From positions 1 to 64,000 of the forward strand of contig ONCV01000019.1 of the NCBI GenBank assembly GCA_900316415.1: DNA of 64,000 nt. The letters run 5' to 3'. The position numbers were made by a program, and so were the translations under genes. Below the pieces are notes generated by a model, which saw nothing but the letters and a program-made list of their open reading frames with translations, was not told the DNA's origin and did not search any database. This DNA is from an uncultured Eubacteriales bacterium (GTDB taxonomy: Bacteria; Bacillota; Clostridia; Christensenellales; Aristaeellaceae). Positions 1 to 7,919 of the stretch are shown piece by piece. The first letter of the stretch is position 1. Each line of letters opens with the position of its first letter.

Positions 1-27
1 AAATACTTGAAACCATGTTTCGATGTA

Positions 28-98
28 GCGCCGTATACCAGACCGGTACGTACGGTGCAATGGGAGGGGCGAGGGTTAACGCCCTCCCTCTACCCTAT
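28..98 (+). ncRNA. Probable 3' end of a group II intron (domains V and VI)
   Basis: Positions 28-58 fold into a hairpin with the lower arm GCGCCGTA pairing TACGGTGC and an upper TACC/GGTA stem across a two-base CG bulge. This is the layout of group II intron domain V, including an AGC triad at 27-29. Positions 62-89 form a second GC-rich stem resembling domain VI, followed by CTACCCTAT, which resembles an intron 3' end. The rest of the intron, including any reverse transcriptase, would lie to the left of the window. This is a fold judged by eye. Confidence 0.5.
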
Positions 99-114
99 TC
101 CGCGAAACCGGCGT

Positions 115-149
115 AAAAAAAGGCTCCGCGGAGATTTCCCCGCAGAGCC
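115..149 (-). terminator. Rho-independent terminator of the panE-like gene
   Basis: Read on the minus strand, GGCTCTGCGG and its partner CCGCGGAGCC (122-149) make a strong hairpin followed directly by seven T residues (115-121). It lies just past the stop codon of the minus-strand reductase gene. Confidence 0.8.
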
Positions 150-166
150 GGATGCGCAGCCGGATT

Positions 167-1177
167 TTACCGGAAGGTGATCAGATCCAGATTGGAGGGA
201 TCCAGGCGCAGTTCGCCCCGCTCCTCCCGGTGAATGATGTCCACGATCTGGTCATTGATGGGCGTCGGGATGCCCAGCTTCCGGCCATACGCGCAGATGA
301 CGCCGTTGATCGCGTCCACCTCGCAGAGCTTGCCCTTCTTCAGGTCCTGGAGCATGGAGGGCTCAATCAGCCGGTGCTTCTTCATGGCGATCGGCAGAAT
401 GCGCTCGCCGAAGAAGCGCTTCACCGGCGTATGCCAGGAGAAGAGCATGGTAATATTCTTTCCCTGCACCGGGGCAAAGGTCACGCCCGCGGCGCGGCCC
501 GTATCAATGCATTCCTTCATGCAGCGGATGGCGATCTTCTGGGCCTTCGGCGTCTCCGACACATCGCCGAAGAGACCGCCCATGACGGTGCCCAGGCCGG
601 AGAAGGTAGCGTTGATGAGCAGCTTGGACCAGCGGGCGCCCATCAGGTTGTTCTCCACGGCGACGGGGCACATCCGCTCCAGCAGCGCCCGGACGGCGGC
701 GAAGCTTTCATCCCGGACGCCGGGCATCCGGCCCATATGGAAATAGAGCCCCTCGGGATCGCTGGTCAGCCGGCTGCAGCCGGGAGCGATCAGGGTCGCG
801 CCCCATTCCACCACGCAGCCCATGGTTCTTTCCGGCCCGATGATTTCGGCGATCCCCGGCTCGGGCAGGCCGTTCTGCAGGGTGACCAGCACCCCGTCCG
901 GCGCCAGCAGGGGCTTCAGAAAGGATACGGTTTCCCGGTTGTTCAGCTGCTTGGTCATCAGCAGAAGGATATCGTAGGGGCCCTCCATCTCCTCCGGGAA
1001 AATCGCCCGGACGGGCACCTGCTTCTGCACGGTTCCCGAAATCACGGCCCCGTTCTTCCGCAGGGCCTCCACATGCGCGCGGTTCCGGTTGACCAGTTCC
1101 ACATCCGCGCCGGACTCCGCCAGATACGCGCCGAGAACGGTTCCCAGGGAGCCCGCGCCATAGATTGCACACTTCAC
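167..1177 (-). CDS. panE: 2-dehydropantoate 2-reductase family protein (PanE/ApbA)
   Basis: This 336-aa protein belongs to the ketopantoate reductase family, which reduces 2-dehydropantoate to pantoate with NADPH in pantothenate/CoA synthesis. The N-terminus has the Rossmann motif GAGSLG at residues 7-12, with TKQ and NGLPEPGI motifs following. The C-terminal helical domain ends with the family's INGVI...GIPTPIN segment. The start is GTG with AGGAAGG about 13 bases upstream. It is a single gene between its own promoter and terminator. The family includes reductases with other substrates, so the pathway assignment is inferred from family only. Confidence 0.82.
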   Translation of the reverse strand: MKCAIYGAGSLGTVLGAYLAESGADVELVNRNRAHVEALRKNGAVISGTVQKQVPVRAIFPEEMEGPYDILLLMTKQLNNRETVSFLKPLLAPDGVLVTLQNGLPEPGIAEIIGPERTMGCVVEWGATLIAPGCSRLTSDPEGLYFHMGRMPGVRDESFAAVRALLERMCPVAVENNLMGARWSKLLINATFSGLGTVMGGLFGDVSETPKAQKIAIRCMKECIDTGRAAGVTFAPVQGKNITMLFSWHTPVKRFFGERILPIAMKKHRLIEPSMLQDLKKGKLCEVDAINGVICAYGRKLGIPTPINDQIVDIIHREERGELRLDPSNLDLITFR

Positions 1178-1257
1178 GTTGTCTTGCCTGCCTTCCTGTG
1201 ATCCGGAGCCGGGATCCGGCGGGAATCTCCGCTCCGCCCCACGGCTCCAAATAAATA

Positions 1258-1285
1258 ATTATACCCGATCCGGCAAAAAAATCAA
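1258..1285 (-). promoter_or_regulatory. Sigma-A-type promoter for the panE-like gene
   Basis: On the minus strand TTGATT (1280-1285) and a perfect TATAAT (1258-1263) are separated by 16 bases, about 80 bases upstream of the GTG start. Confidence 0.6.
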
Positions 1286-1363
1286 CCATGGACGCGGCGG
1301 CTGCCGGGGCGGCGGAAGCCGCGGCGGGGGCGGAGGAACCGGAAGCGAAAGGCCCCAAAAGCT

Positions 1364-1392
1364 TTGAAAAGCAGGGACCCCTGTGCTATACT
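1364..1392 (+). promoter_or_regulatory. Sigma-A-type promoter upstream of the HD-GYP remnant and flavoprotein
   Basis: TTGAAA (1364-1369) and TATACT (1387-1392) are spaced by exactly 17 bases. A GGAAAGGA ribosome site and an ATG at 1421 follow. The reading frame from that ATG stops after 22 codons, so the promoter probably now serves mainly the flavoprotein gene at 1620. Confidence 0.65.
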
Positions 1393-1413
1393 GAAAAGAG
1401 CGGAAAGGATTGA

Positions 1414-1593
1414 GCCCGGGATGAAGGATCAAAACCGATTCCGGCGGATCAACATCACCGGGGCTTTGAGCAGGCGGCGCAGATCATGATCGACGGGATG
1501 GGAACCCAGTTCGATCCCGACATGCTGCTGGTGTTCCTCAACTGCCGGAAGAAGCTGGAGCGGTATTATTCCTTTATCCGGGAGAACGGGTGA
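1414..1593 (+). pseudogene. C-terminal remnant of an HD-GYP-type phosphodiesterase
   Basis: The frame ending at 1591-1593 encodes about 59 residues after an in-frame TGA at 1411. It contains ...HHRGFEQAAQIMIDGMG followed by TQFDPDMLLVFL. The pattern 'A..II...G.QFDP.....F' is the characteristic end of HD-GYP domains, which hydrolyse cyclic di-GMP. The catalytic HD and GYP parts are absent. A promoter and an ATG (1421, another frame) survive just upstream, so this looks like a gene that lost its middle by deletion with a frameshift. Family assignment rests on a short segment. Confidence 0.55.
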
Positions 1594-1619
1594 AGGGGAC
1601 AAAAGAAAGGGGAAGAAAA

Positions 1620-2243
1620 ATGAAGGTATTGCTGCTGAACGGAAGCCCCCACGCCAACGGATGCACCGCCGCGGCGCTGCAGGAAATGATCGGCGTTTTT
1701 GAGGCGGAGGGCGTGGAGACGGAGCTGATCCAGGCGGGAAAACTGGACATCCGCGGATGCGTTGCCTGCGGCTCCTGCATGAAGACGGGAAAATGCGTTT
1801 TTCAGGACGCGGTGAACGAGATCGCGCCGAAGTTCGAGGCGGCGGACGGACTGGTGGTGGGAAGCCCCGTCTACTACGCGTCCCCCAACGGCACGATCCT
1901 CTCCCTGATGGACCGGCTGTTCTATTCCACGCACTTTTCAAAGCACATGAAGGTGGGCGCCGCCGTGGTCAGCGCCCGGCGCGGCGGAAACACCGCCTCC
2001 TTTGACGTGCTGAACAAATACTTCAGCATCAGCGGGATGCCCATCGCCACCGCCAATTACTGGAACCAGGTGCACGGCTTCACCGCGGAGGATGTAAAGA
2101 AGGACGCGGAGGGCCTGCAGACCATGCGCAACCTGGCCCGGAACATGACGTTCCTGATGAAGGCCATCGCGGACGCGCGGGAGAAATACGGCCTGCCGGA
2201 AACGGAGCACGGCGCCTTCACCAGTTTCCCGGACGGGAAGTGA
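1620..2243 (+). CDS. NADPH-dependent FMN reductase / iron-sulfur flavoprotein
   Basis: This 207-aa protein starts at the ATG preceded by AAAGGGGAAG; an earlier in-frame GTG at 1590 has no comparable ribosome site. The N-terminal LLLNGSPHANG is the phosphate-binding loop of the flavodoxin-like FMN reductase fold. Cysteines 47, 50, 53 and 59 form a compact CX2CX2CX5C motif, as in archaeal and clostridial iron-sulfur flavoproteins that carry FMN and a 4Fe-4S cluster. VVGSPVYYASPNGTI is the second flavin loop. It is probably a soluble electron-transfer or reductase protein; the partner is unknown. Confidence 0.85.
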   Translation: MKVLLLNGSPHANGCTAAALQEMIGVFEAEGVETELIQAGKLDIRGCVACGSCMKTGKCVFQDAVNEIAPKFEAADGLVVGSPVYYASPNGTILSLMDRLFYSTHFSKHMKVGAAVVSARRGGNTASFDVLNKYFSISGMPIATANYWNQVHGFTAEDVKKDAEGLQTMRNLARNMTFLMKAIADAREKYGLPETEHGAFTSFPDGK

Positions 2244-2378
2244 GCCCGGCGGGGAGAAATCCCCGCGGAGGAAGGGAGGCGCGCCGGCGGGGCCGGGCTT
2301 CCGCGGCCGGAGCGAATCCGCCCGGAAGGCCTCCGGCCTTTCCGAAAACGGAAATACAATCGAAATACAAAAAAGGTA

Positions 2379-2407
2379 TTGCAATCGGCGCCGTTTTCAG
2401 CTATACT
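2379..2407 (+). promoter_or_regulatory. Promoter of the T-box-controlled trpB gene
   Basis: TTGCAA (2379-2384) and TATACT (2402-2407) are separated by 17 bases, and the T-box leader begins a few bases downstream. Confidence 0.65.
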
Positions 2408-2414
2408 GCGCTAA

Positions 2415-2692
2415 ACCGTTGAAGAAGAGTGAGTACCTTTCCCCCCGTTTCTCCCAGAGAGTCGCGGCAGGTGGAAGCGCGGCAGAAGCAGGGAAAGGGA
2501 ATGGACTTCCGAGGGCGAGCAGAAAGGGGAGGGGTTCCCCGAGTATGTGAGACGGAGCTGACCCTCCGTCATCAAAGGTCCGCGTATGAACGTACGCATG
2601 AGGGGGCGCTTTTCCGCGCCAAGCCGGGTGGCACCGCAGGCTTCGATTTTCAGGCCTGTCCCAGCGAAACACATTCCTGGGACAGGCTTTTT
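2415..2692 (+). ncRNA. T-box riboswitch, tryptophan specificity
   Basis: The leader contains the conserved T-box sequence CCGGGTGGCACCGC (about 2624-2637) and ends in a rho-independent terminator. In Stem I the GGAAGCGC-type segment at about 2473 and the distal strand GAATGGACTTCCGAG (about 2500-2512) put a UGG specifier codon at 2502-2504, followed by the usual purine. Uncharged tRNA-Trp would stabilise the antiterminator and allow transcription of the trpB gene that follows. The stems were not folded computationally, but the tryptophan specifier fits the downstream gene. Confidence 0.88.
2654..2692 (+). terminator. T-box leader terminator
   Basis: GCCTGTCCCAG (2654-2664) and its exact complement CTGGGACAGGC (2677-2687) form an 11-bp stem followed by five T residues. 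It is the conditional terminator of the T-box switch. Confidence 0.9.
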
Positions 2693-2724
2693 CTGTCCCC
2701 GACAAAAAGAAAGGAGACTGCACC

Positions 2725-4095
2725 ATGACCAGACAGGAAATTCCCTACAAGATCTATCTGACCGAATCCGAGATGCCCCAATACTGGTACAACCTGCGGG
2801 CTGACATGAAGAACAAGCCCGCGCCGCTGCTGAACCCCGGCACCCATCAGCCCATGACCGCGGAGGAGCTTTCCGGCGTTTTCTGCGAGGAGCTGGTGCA
2901 GCAGGAGCTGGACAACGACACCCGGGAATACCCCATTCCGCAGGAGATCCTGGACTTCTACAAGATGTACCGGCCATCCCCCCTGGTCCGGGCCTACTGC
3001 CTGGAGAAGAAGCTGAAGACCCCCGCGAAGATCTACTACAAGTTCGAGGGAAACAACACCAGCGGCAGCCACAAGCTGAACTCCGCCATCGCCCAGGCCT
3101 ATTACGCGAAGAAGCAGGGCCTGAAGGGCGTGACCACCGAGACCGGCGCCGGGCAGTGGGGCACGGCGCTGTCCATGGCCTGCGCATACTTTGAGCTGGA
3201 CTGCAAAGTGTACATGGTCAAGGTTTCCTACGAGCAGAAGCCCTTCCGCCGCGAGGTGATGCGGGTGTACGGCGCCTCCGTGACGCCCTCGCCCTCGATG
3301 ACCACCCAGGTGGGGCGGAAGATCCTGGAGGAGCATCCCGGCACCACCGGCTCCCTGGGCTGCGCGATCTCCGAGGCCGTGGAGACGGCGGTGGGGAACC
3401 CCGGATACCGCTATGTGCTGGGCAGCGTGCTGAACCAGGTGCTGCTGCACCAGTCCGTGATCGGCATGGAAACCAAGATCGCCATGGACAAGTATGACAT
3501 CCATCCCGACATCATCATCGGATGCGCGGGCGGCGGCAGCAACCTGGGCGGCCTGATCGCCCCCTTCATGGGCGAAAAGCTGCGCGGGGAGGCGGATTAC
3601 CGCTTCATCGCGGTGGAGCCGGCCTCCTGCCCCAGCCTGACCCGCGGCGTGTTTGCCTATGATTTCGCGGACACCGGCATGGTCTGCCCGCTGGCGAAGA
3701 TGTACACCCTGGGCTCCGACTTCATTCCCGCGCCGAACCACGCCGGCGGCCTGCGGTATCACGGCATGAGCCCGATCCTGTCCCAGCTGTATGACGACGG
3801 GATGATGGAGGCGGTTTCCGTGCCGCAGACCCGGGTCTTCGAGGCGGCGGAAACCTTTGCCCGGGTGGAGGGCATCCTGCCCGCGCCGGAAAGCAGCCAT
3901 GCCATCTGCGCGGCCATCGACGAGGCGGTTCGCTGCCGGGAGACCGGGGAGGAGAAGACGATTCTGTTCGGGCTCACCGGAACGGGATATTTCGACCTGG
4001 TGGCCTACGAGAAGTTCCACGACGGAAAGATGGATGACTATGTGCCCACGGACGAGGAGCTGGCCAGCTTCCGCGCCCGGCTGCCCCGGATCTGA
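2725..4095 (+). CDS. trpB: Tryptophan synthase beta chain-like protein (TrpB2 type)
   Basis: This 456-aa PLP enzyme condenses indole with serine to give tryptophan. The PLP lysine is K117 in NTSGSHKLNS, and the phosphate-binding glycine loop is GCAGGGSNLGG. Its length (canonical TrpB1 is about 400 aa), the long N-terminal segment and the VTTETGAGQWG motif point to the TrpB2 subgroup, which can work without TrpA. The start is ATG after AAAGGAGACTGCACC. No other trp gene is nearby, and the Trp T-box controls it alone, which suggests indole salvage rather than full synthesis. Confidence 0.92.
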   Translation: MTRQEIPYKIYLTESEMPQYWYNLRADMKNKPAPLLNPGTHQPMTAEELSGVFCEELVQQELDNDTREYPIPQEILDFYKMYRPSPLVRAYCLEKKLKTPAKIYYKFEGNNTSGSHKLNSAIAQAYYAKKQGLKGVTTETGAGQWGTALSMACAYFELDCKVYMVKVSYEQKPFRREVMRVYGASVTPSPSMTTQVGRKILEEHPGTTGSLGCAISEAVETAVGNPGYRYVLGSVLNQVLLHQSVIGMETKIAMDKYDIHPDIIIGCAGGGSNLGGLIAPFMGEKLRGEADYRFIAVEPASCPSLTRGVFAYDFADTGMVCPLAKMYTLGSDFIPAPNHAGGLRYHGMSPILSQLYDDGMMEAVSVPQTRVFEAAETFARVEGILPAPESSHAICAAIDEAVRCRETGEEKTILFGLTGTGYFDLVAYEKFHDGKMDDYVPTDEELASFRARLPRI

Positions 4096-4112
4096 TGCGG
4101 CGAAAAAGGCGC

Positions 4113-4141
4113 TTGACATTTGCGGGACACGGGTCTATCAT
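4113..4141 (+). promoter_or_regulatory. Promoter of the thiamine salvage operon
   Basis: A perfect TTGACA (4113-4118) and TATCAT (4136-4141) are separated by 17 bases directly upstream of the TPP riboswitch. Confidence 0.75.
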
Positions 4142-4148
4142 ATCCCCT

Positions 4149-4240
4149 GTGCTAGGGGAGCAGTATTGCTGAGATTGTAAGAAGATTACAGACCCTCAAT
4201 ACCTGATCTGGTCAATGCCAGCGTAGGGAAGCGACAGTCC
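4149..4240 (+). ncRNA. TPP riboswitch (THI element)
   Basis: The conserved THI-box pieces occur in order: TAGGGGAGC, GCTGAGA, GACCCTCAATACCTGATC, TGGTCAATGCCAGCGTAGGGAAG. Thiamine pyrophosphate binding would favour the terminator that follows at 4265-4290 and shut off the operon. Confidence 0.95.
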
Positions 4241-4264
4241 TGTGATGTTTTTGCGACGATGGAA

Positions 4265-4290
4265 GGAGCCTCCGGCGAGGCTCCTTTTTT
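4265..4290 (+). terminator. TPP riboswitch expression-platform terminator
   Basis: GGAGCCTC (4265-4272) and GAGGCTCC (4277-4284) form a stem with a CGGC tetraloop followed by six T residues, between the aptamer and the first gene. Confidence 0.9.
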
Positions 4291-4330
4291 CTGTCCCCGG
4301 GCGGAAAAGACAAAAGGGAGGAAAGTAAAA

Positions 4331-4627
4331 ATGGAAGCAAGCGTTGCAATTCAGAGCCTGCCGGGCGTGGCGGACGACGACGAGCTGTGCCGGATCGTGG
4401 ACGAGGTGATCGCGTATATCGCCAGCACGGGGTACAACTATTTTGTCGGCCCCTTTGAAACCACGATTGAGGGGCCCTACGACGAGCTGATGGAGATCGT
4501 GCGGGAATGCCAGCATATCGCCATCCGGGCCGGTGCTCCCTCCGTGGCGGCGTACATCAAGGTTTCCTACAAGCCGGAAGGAGAGGTTCTTTCCATTGAA
4601 AGAAAGATCGGAAAATATCAGGGATAG
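4331..4627 (+). CDS. Thiamine-binding protein (MTH1187/YkoF-like)
   Basis: This 98-aa cytosolic protein fits the MTH1187/YkoF thiamine-binding family: a small ferredoxin-like fold with the pattern VAIQSLPG...VDEVIAYIASTG...VGPFETTIEGPYDELMEIV. The ATG at 4331 has GGGAGGAAAG upstream. It is first in a TPP-controlled operon ahead of an ABC importer, the typical context for this family, and it may sequester or hand over thiamine or a pyrimidine precursor. Its 3' end overlaps the next gene by 32 bases, suggesting translational coupling. Confidence 0.85.
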   Translation: MEASVAIQSLPGVADDDELCRIVDEVIAYIASTGYNYFVGPFETTIEGPYDELMEIVRECQHIAIRAGAPSVAAYIKVSYKPEGEVLSIERKIGKYQG

Positions 4628-5390
4628 GCTGCTGCCGGCGGGGGCTTTCGCCCTGATCGTTCTGATCTGGTGGGGACTTTCGGCCGCCGGCATGATTCCG
4701 GCCTATATGCTGCCGTCCCCCGCGGATGTGGCGGGCGCCTTTGTCCGGGATTTTCCCAACATGATGCAGCACGCGCTGGTCTCCGTGGCGGAGGCGCTGT
4801 ACGGCCTGGTCATCGGCGTTGTGCTCGCCTTCGGCCTGGCCTGCGCCATGGACCGGTTCGTGAATCTGGAGAAGGCGGTCCTGCCGCTGCTGGTGGTGAC
4901 GCAGACCATTCCCACGATCGCCATCGCGCCGCTGCTGGTGCTGTGGATGGGATTCGGGATGGCTCCGAAAATCACGCTGGTGGTGATCACCACCTTTTTT
5001 CCGGTGGCCGTGGGGCTGCTGGAGGGATTCAAGAGCGCCGACCCGGACACCATCGCGCTGATGCGCTCCATGAACGCGACCCGCTGGCAGATTTTCCGCC
5101 ATGTGAAGCTGCCGGCCTCGCTGCCGCATTTCTTTTCCGGGCTGCGGATCTCCGCGTCCTACGCGGTCGTGGGGGCGGTCGTGGCGGAATGGCTGGGCGG
5201 CTTTGAGGGCCTCGGCGTCTACATGACCCGCGTCCGGAAGGCCTATGCCTTCGACAAGATGTTCGCGGTGATTCTGCTGATTGTGATCGTCAGCCTGCTG
5301 CTGATGCGGCTGGTGAACCTGATCCGGATGATTTCCATGCCGTGGACGAGGTGCCGCGGCGAAAAGGACGGGAACAATTCCCGGGCCTGA
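4596..5390 (+). CDS. thiX: Thiamine-precursor ABC transporter permease (ThiX-like)
   Basis: This 264-aa integral membrane protein belongs to the SsuC/TauC/ThiX-type permease family with about six hydrophobic segments. The EAA loop lies in FKSADPDTIALMRSMNATRW followed by the invariant LPASLPHFFSGLRI. The best start is TTG at 4596 with AAGGAGAGG eight bases upstream; upstream in-frame ATGs lie inside the preceding gene without a ribosome site. With ThiY and ThiZ it would import a pyrimidine moiety of thiamine. Confidence 0.85.
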   Translation: MKERSENIRDRLLPAGAFALIVLIWWGLSAAGMIPAYMLPSPADVAGAFVRDFPNMMQHALVSVAEALYGLVIGVVLAFGLACAMDRFVNLEKAVLPLLVVTQTIPTIAIAPLLVLWMGFGMAPKITLVVITTFFPVAVGLLEGFKSADPDTIALMRSMNATRWQIFRHVKLPASLPHFFSGLRISASYAVVGAVVAEWLGGFEGLGVYMTRVRKAYAFDKMFAVILLIVIVSLLLMRLVNLIRMISMPWTRCRGEKDGNNSRA

Positions 5391-5424
5391 TGCCTTTTCG
5401 AGAGATGAAGGAGGAGAGAAAAAG

Positions 5425-6423
5425 ATGATTCGCAGATTGTTTGCCCTGGTGTGCGCGCTGGCTCTGGCCGCGGCCGTCACCGCCGCGCCGGCGGAGGAAG
5501 CCGGCCTGAAGAAGATTGTTTTCTGCCTGGACTGGACCCCCAACACCAATCATACCGGCGTCTACGCCGCGGAGAGTCTCGGGTACTACCGGGAGGAGGG
5601 CCTGGAGGTGACGATCGTTCAGCCGCCGGAAAACGGGGCGGTTCTGATGTGCGCCGCCGGGCAGGCGCAGTTTGCCGTGGATGCCCAGGACACGATGGCG
5701 GCTTCCCTGGATCTGGAAAGCCCGCTGGGCGTGACGGCGGTGGCGGCGATCCTGCAGCACAACACCTCCGGCATCCTGTCCCGGGCCGGGGACGGGATCG
5801 ACTCCGCAAAGGGCCTGGAGGGCCACGTCTACGCGACCTGGGAGAGCCCGGTGGAGCTGGCCATGCTCCGGTACTGCATGGAGAAGGAGAACGCCGATTT
5901 CGACAAGGTGAAGCTGATCCCGAACAACATTACCGACGAGCCCGCCGCGCTGGCCGCGCACCAGACGGACGCGGTGTGGGTCTTCTACGGATGGAGCGGA
6001 ATCAACGCCGAGCTGAGCGGGGTGGACTGCGACTACTGGGATTTCGCCTCCCTGAGCAGCGAGCTGGACTACTATACGCCCGTGATTCTCGCGAACAATG
6101 ATTTCCTGCAGAACGATCCGGAAACGGCGAAGGCCTTCCTGCGGGCCACGGCCCGGGGCTACCGGTACGCGGCGGAGAATCCCGAGGCGGCGGCGGACCT
6201 GCTGATCGCGGGGGATTCGACCGGATCCCTGACGGACGCGAAGGAGCTGGTGTATGCGAGCCAGAAATGGATTTCCGGAAAGTACATCGACGACGCCCCG
6301 GCCTGGGGGTACATCGCGCCGGAGCGGTGGAATGCCTTCTATGCCTGGCTGCATCAGAACGGGCTGACGGCTCACGACCTGTCCGGAGCCGGATTCAGCA
6401 ACGACTACCTTCCCGGGGAGTAA
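5425..6423 (+). CDS. thiY: Thiamine-precursor ABC transporter substrate-binding protein (ThiY/THI5 family)
   Basis: This 332-aa exported protein has a Sec signal peptide (about residues 1-24, ALAAAVTAAPAEE). The mature start contains the NMT1/THI5 family signature DWTPNTNHTG at about residue 37. ThiY proteins bind formylaminopyrimidine or related thiamine breakdown products. The signal sequence has no lipobox cysteine, which is unusual for a Gram-positive binding protein. GGAGGAGAG precedes the start. It is cotranscribed with thiX and thiZ. Confidence 0.88.
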   Translation: MIRRLFALVCALALAAAVTAAPAEEAGLKKIVFCLDWTPNTNHTGVYAAESLGYYREEGLEVTIVQPPENGAVLMCAAGQAQFAVDAQDTMAASLDLESPLGVTAVAAILQHNTSGILSRAGDGIDSAKGLEGHVYATWESPVELAMLRYCMEKENADFDKVKLIPNNITDEPAALAAHQTDAVWVFYGWSGINAELSGVDCDYWDFASLSSELDYYTPVILANNDFLQNDPETAKAFLRATARGYRYAAENPEAAADLLIAGDSTGSLTDAKELVYASQKWISGKYIDDAPAWGYIAPERWNAFYAWLHQNGLTAHDLSGAGFSNDYLPGE

Positions 6424-6428
6424 GCCGC

Positions 6429-7178
6429 ATGACGCTTCTTCAGACGGAAAAAATCTGCAAAAGCTTCCAGGGCCGTCCGATCATCCGGGACATCAGCATC
6501 CACCTGGAGGAGGGGGAGCTGGTCTCGCTGATCGGGCTGAGCGGATCCGGAAAAACGACGCTGCTGAACATCATGTCCGGGCTGACGCCGCCGGACAGCG
6601 GCCGGGTGCTGCTGTCCGGAAAGGACATCACCGGCCGGCCCGGGCAGATCGGCTACATGCTGCAGAAGGATCTGCTGCTGGAACACAAGCGGGTGATCGA
6701 CAACGCGGCGCTGCCGCTGGTCATCCGGGGCATGGGGAAGGCGGAGGCCCGGAAGCAGGCGGATCCCTATTTTGAACAGTTCGGCCTGGAAGGCACGCAG
6801 CGGATGTATCCCTGCCAGCTTTCCGGAGGCATGCGCCAGCGGGCGGCCCTCCTGCGGACTTATCTGGAATCCCGGAACGTCGTGCTGCTGGACGAGCCCT
6901 TCTCCGCGCTGGACATGATTACGAAGCACCAGATGCACCTGTGGTATCTGGAGATGATGAAGAAAATCTCCCTTTCCTCGATCCTGATCACCCATGATCC
7001 GGACGAGGCCCTTCAGCTGTCCGACCGGATCTATCTGCTGACCGGAACGCCCGGGGAGATTCACCACGAGATTTTCATTGACGTTCCCCGGGAGGAACGG
7101 AACGATTTCAGCCTGCACCCCCGGTACGCGGAATACAAGCGGCAGATCCGGGATATTCTGCAGCCGGGGGAAGTCTGA
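6429..7178 (+). CDS. thiZ: Thiamine-precursor ABC transporter ATP-binding protein (ThiZ-like)
   Basis: This 249-aa ABC ATPase has Walker A GLSGSGKTT (about residues 38-46), signature LSGGMRQR, Walker B VVLLDEPF and the H-loop ILITHDP. It belongs to the nitrate/taurine/pyrimidine importer subfamily. The ATG at 6429 is five bases after the thiY stop, so the two are probably translationally coupled. It powers the ThiX permease. Confidence 0.9.
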   Translation: MTLLQTEKICKSFQGRPIIRDISIHLEEGELVSLIGLSGSGKTTLLNIMSGLTPPDSGRVLLSGKDITGRPGQIGYMLQKDLLLEHKRVIDNAALPLVIRGMGKAEARKQADPYFEQFGLEGTQRMYPCQLSGGMRQRAALLRTYLESRNVVLLDEPFSALDMITKHQMHLWYLEMMKKISLSSILITHDPDEALQLSDRIYLLTGTPGEIHHEIFIDVPREERNDFSLHPRYAEYKRQIRDILQPGEV

Positions 7179-7210
7179 CAGCATTTCAGCAGAGGGGAGG
7201 ACGGACGGAA

Positions 7211-7837
7211 ATGCGCCGATGCGTCATTGCGGGAGGAGCGGAGATCGGGGATTATCAGCGGATCCGGAGCTTTCTGCGGAAGGATGACTGGATGGTGTTC
7301 TGTGACAGCGGGCTCCGGCACGCGGAGCCGCTGGGCGTCCGCCCGGATCTGATCGTCGGGGATTTTGACTCCCACGACCGGCCGGAGACGGACACGGAAA
7401 CGATCGTGCTGCCCCGGGAAAAGGACGACACCGACACCGTTTACGCGGTGAAGGAGGCGGTCCGGCGGGGATACGGCGATTTCCTGCTGATCGGCGTGGT
7501 CGGGGCCCGGTTTGACCACACCTTCGGGAACATCTCCCTGCTGCTGTATCTGGATTCCCTCGGGAAGCGCGCGAAGATTCTGGACGATTATTCCGAAATG
7601 GAAATCGTCTCCGGGCGGGAAGCCGAAATCGACGGATCCTATCCCTTCTTCTCCCTGCTGAACATCAGCGGAACCGCCCGGGGCATCCGGATCACCGGCG
7701 CGAAATACCCCCTGGAGAATGCCGAGATCCGGAGCGAATACCAGTACGGCATCAGCAACGAGGTGCTTCCCGGGGAAACGGCCCGGGTGTCCCTCCGGGA
7801 AGGAAAGCTGCTGCTCGTCAAGTGCATCCGGGGATAG
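7211..7837 (+). CDS. thiN: Thiamine pyrophosphokinase
   Basis: This 208-aa enzyme transfers pyrophosphate from ATP to thiamine to give TPP. The family motifs DLIVGDFDS, KDDTDT and GARFDHTFGN are present, as is the C-terminal thiamine-binding stretch EYQYGISNE. GGGGAGGACGGACGGAA precedes the ATG. As last gene of the TPP-riboswitch operon it closes the circuit: imported precursor is converted to TPP, which represses the operon. Confidence 0.95.
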   Translation: MRRCVIAGGAEIGDYQRIRSFLRKDDWMVFCDSGLRHAEPLGVRPDLIVGDFDSHDRPETDTETIVLPREKDDTDTVYAVKEAVRRGYGDFLLIGVVGARFDHTFGNISLLLYLDSLGKRAKILDDYSEMEIVSGREAEIDGSYPFFSLLNISGTARGIRITGAKYPLENAEIRSEYQYGISNEVLPGETARVSLREGKLLLVKCIRG

Positions 7838-7881
7838 GATGAAAAGCTGAATCCGGGAAACGAAACCAAAGCCAAAAGCAA

Positions 7882-7909
7882 AAGCCTTCGCGCCGCGCGA
7901 AGGCTTTTT
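7882..7909. terminator. Bidirectional terminator between thiN and the NUDIX gene
   Basis: AAGCCTTCGCG and CGCGAAGGCTT form a stem with a CCG loop. A T run follows on the plus strand (7905-7909) and a TTTTGCTTTTGG tract on the minus strand, so it can end both converging transcripts. Confidence 0.85.
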
Positions 7910-7919
7910 GCAATCCTGC

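Noticed and set aside
2244..2352. GC-rich hairpins after the flavoprotein gene as terminators
   Set aside because: GGCGGGG/CCCCGC and GGAAGGCC/GGCCTTTCC can pair, but no T run follows either.
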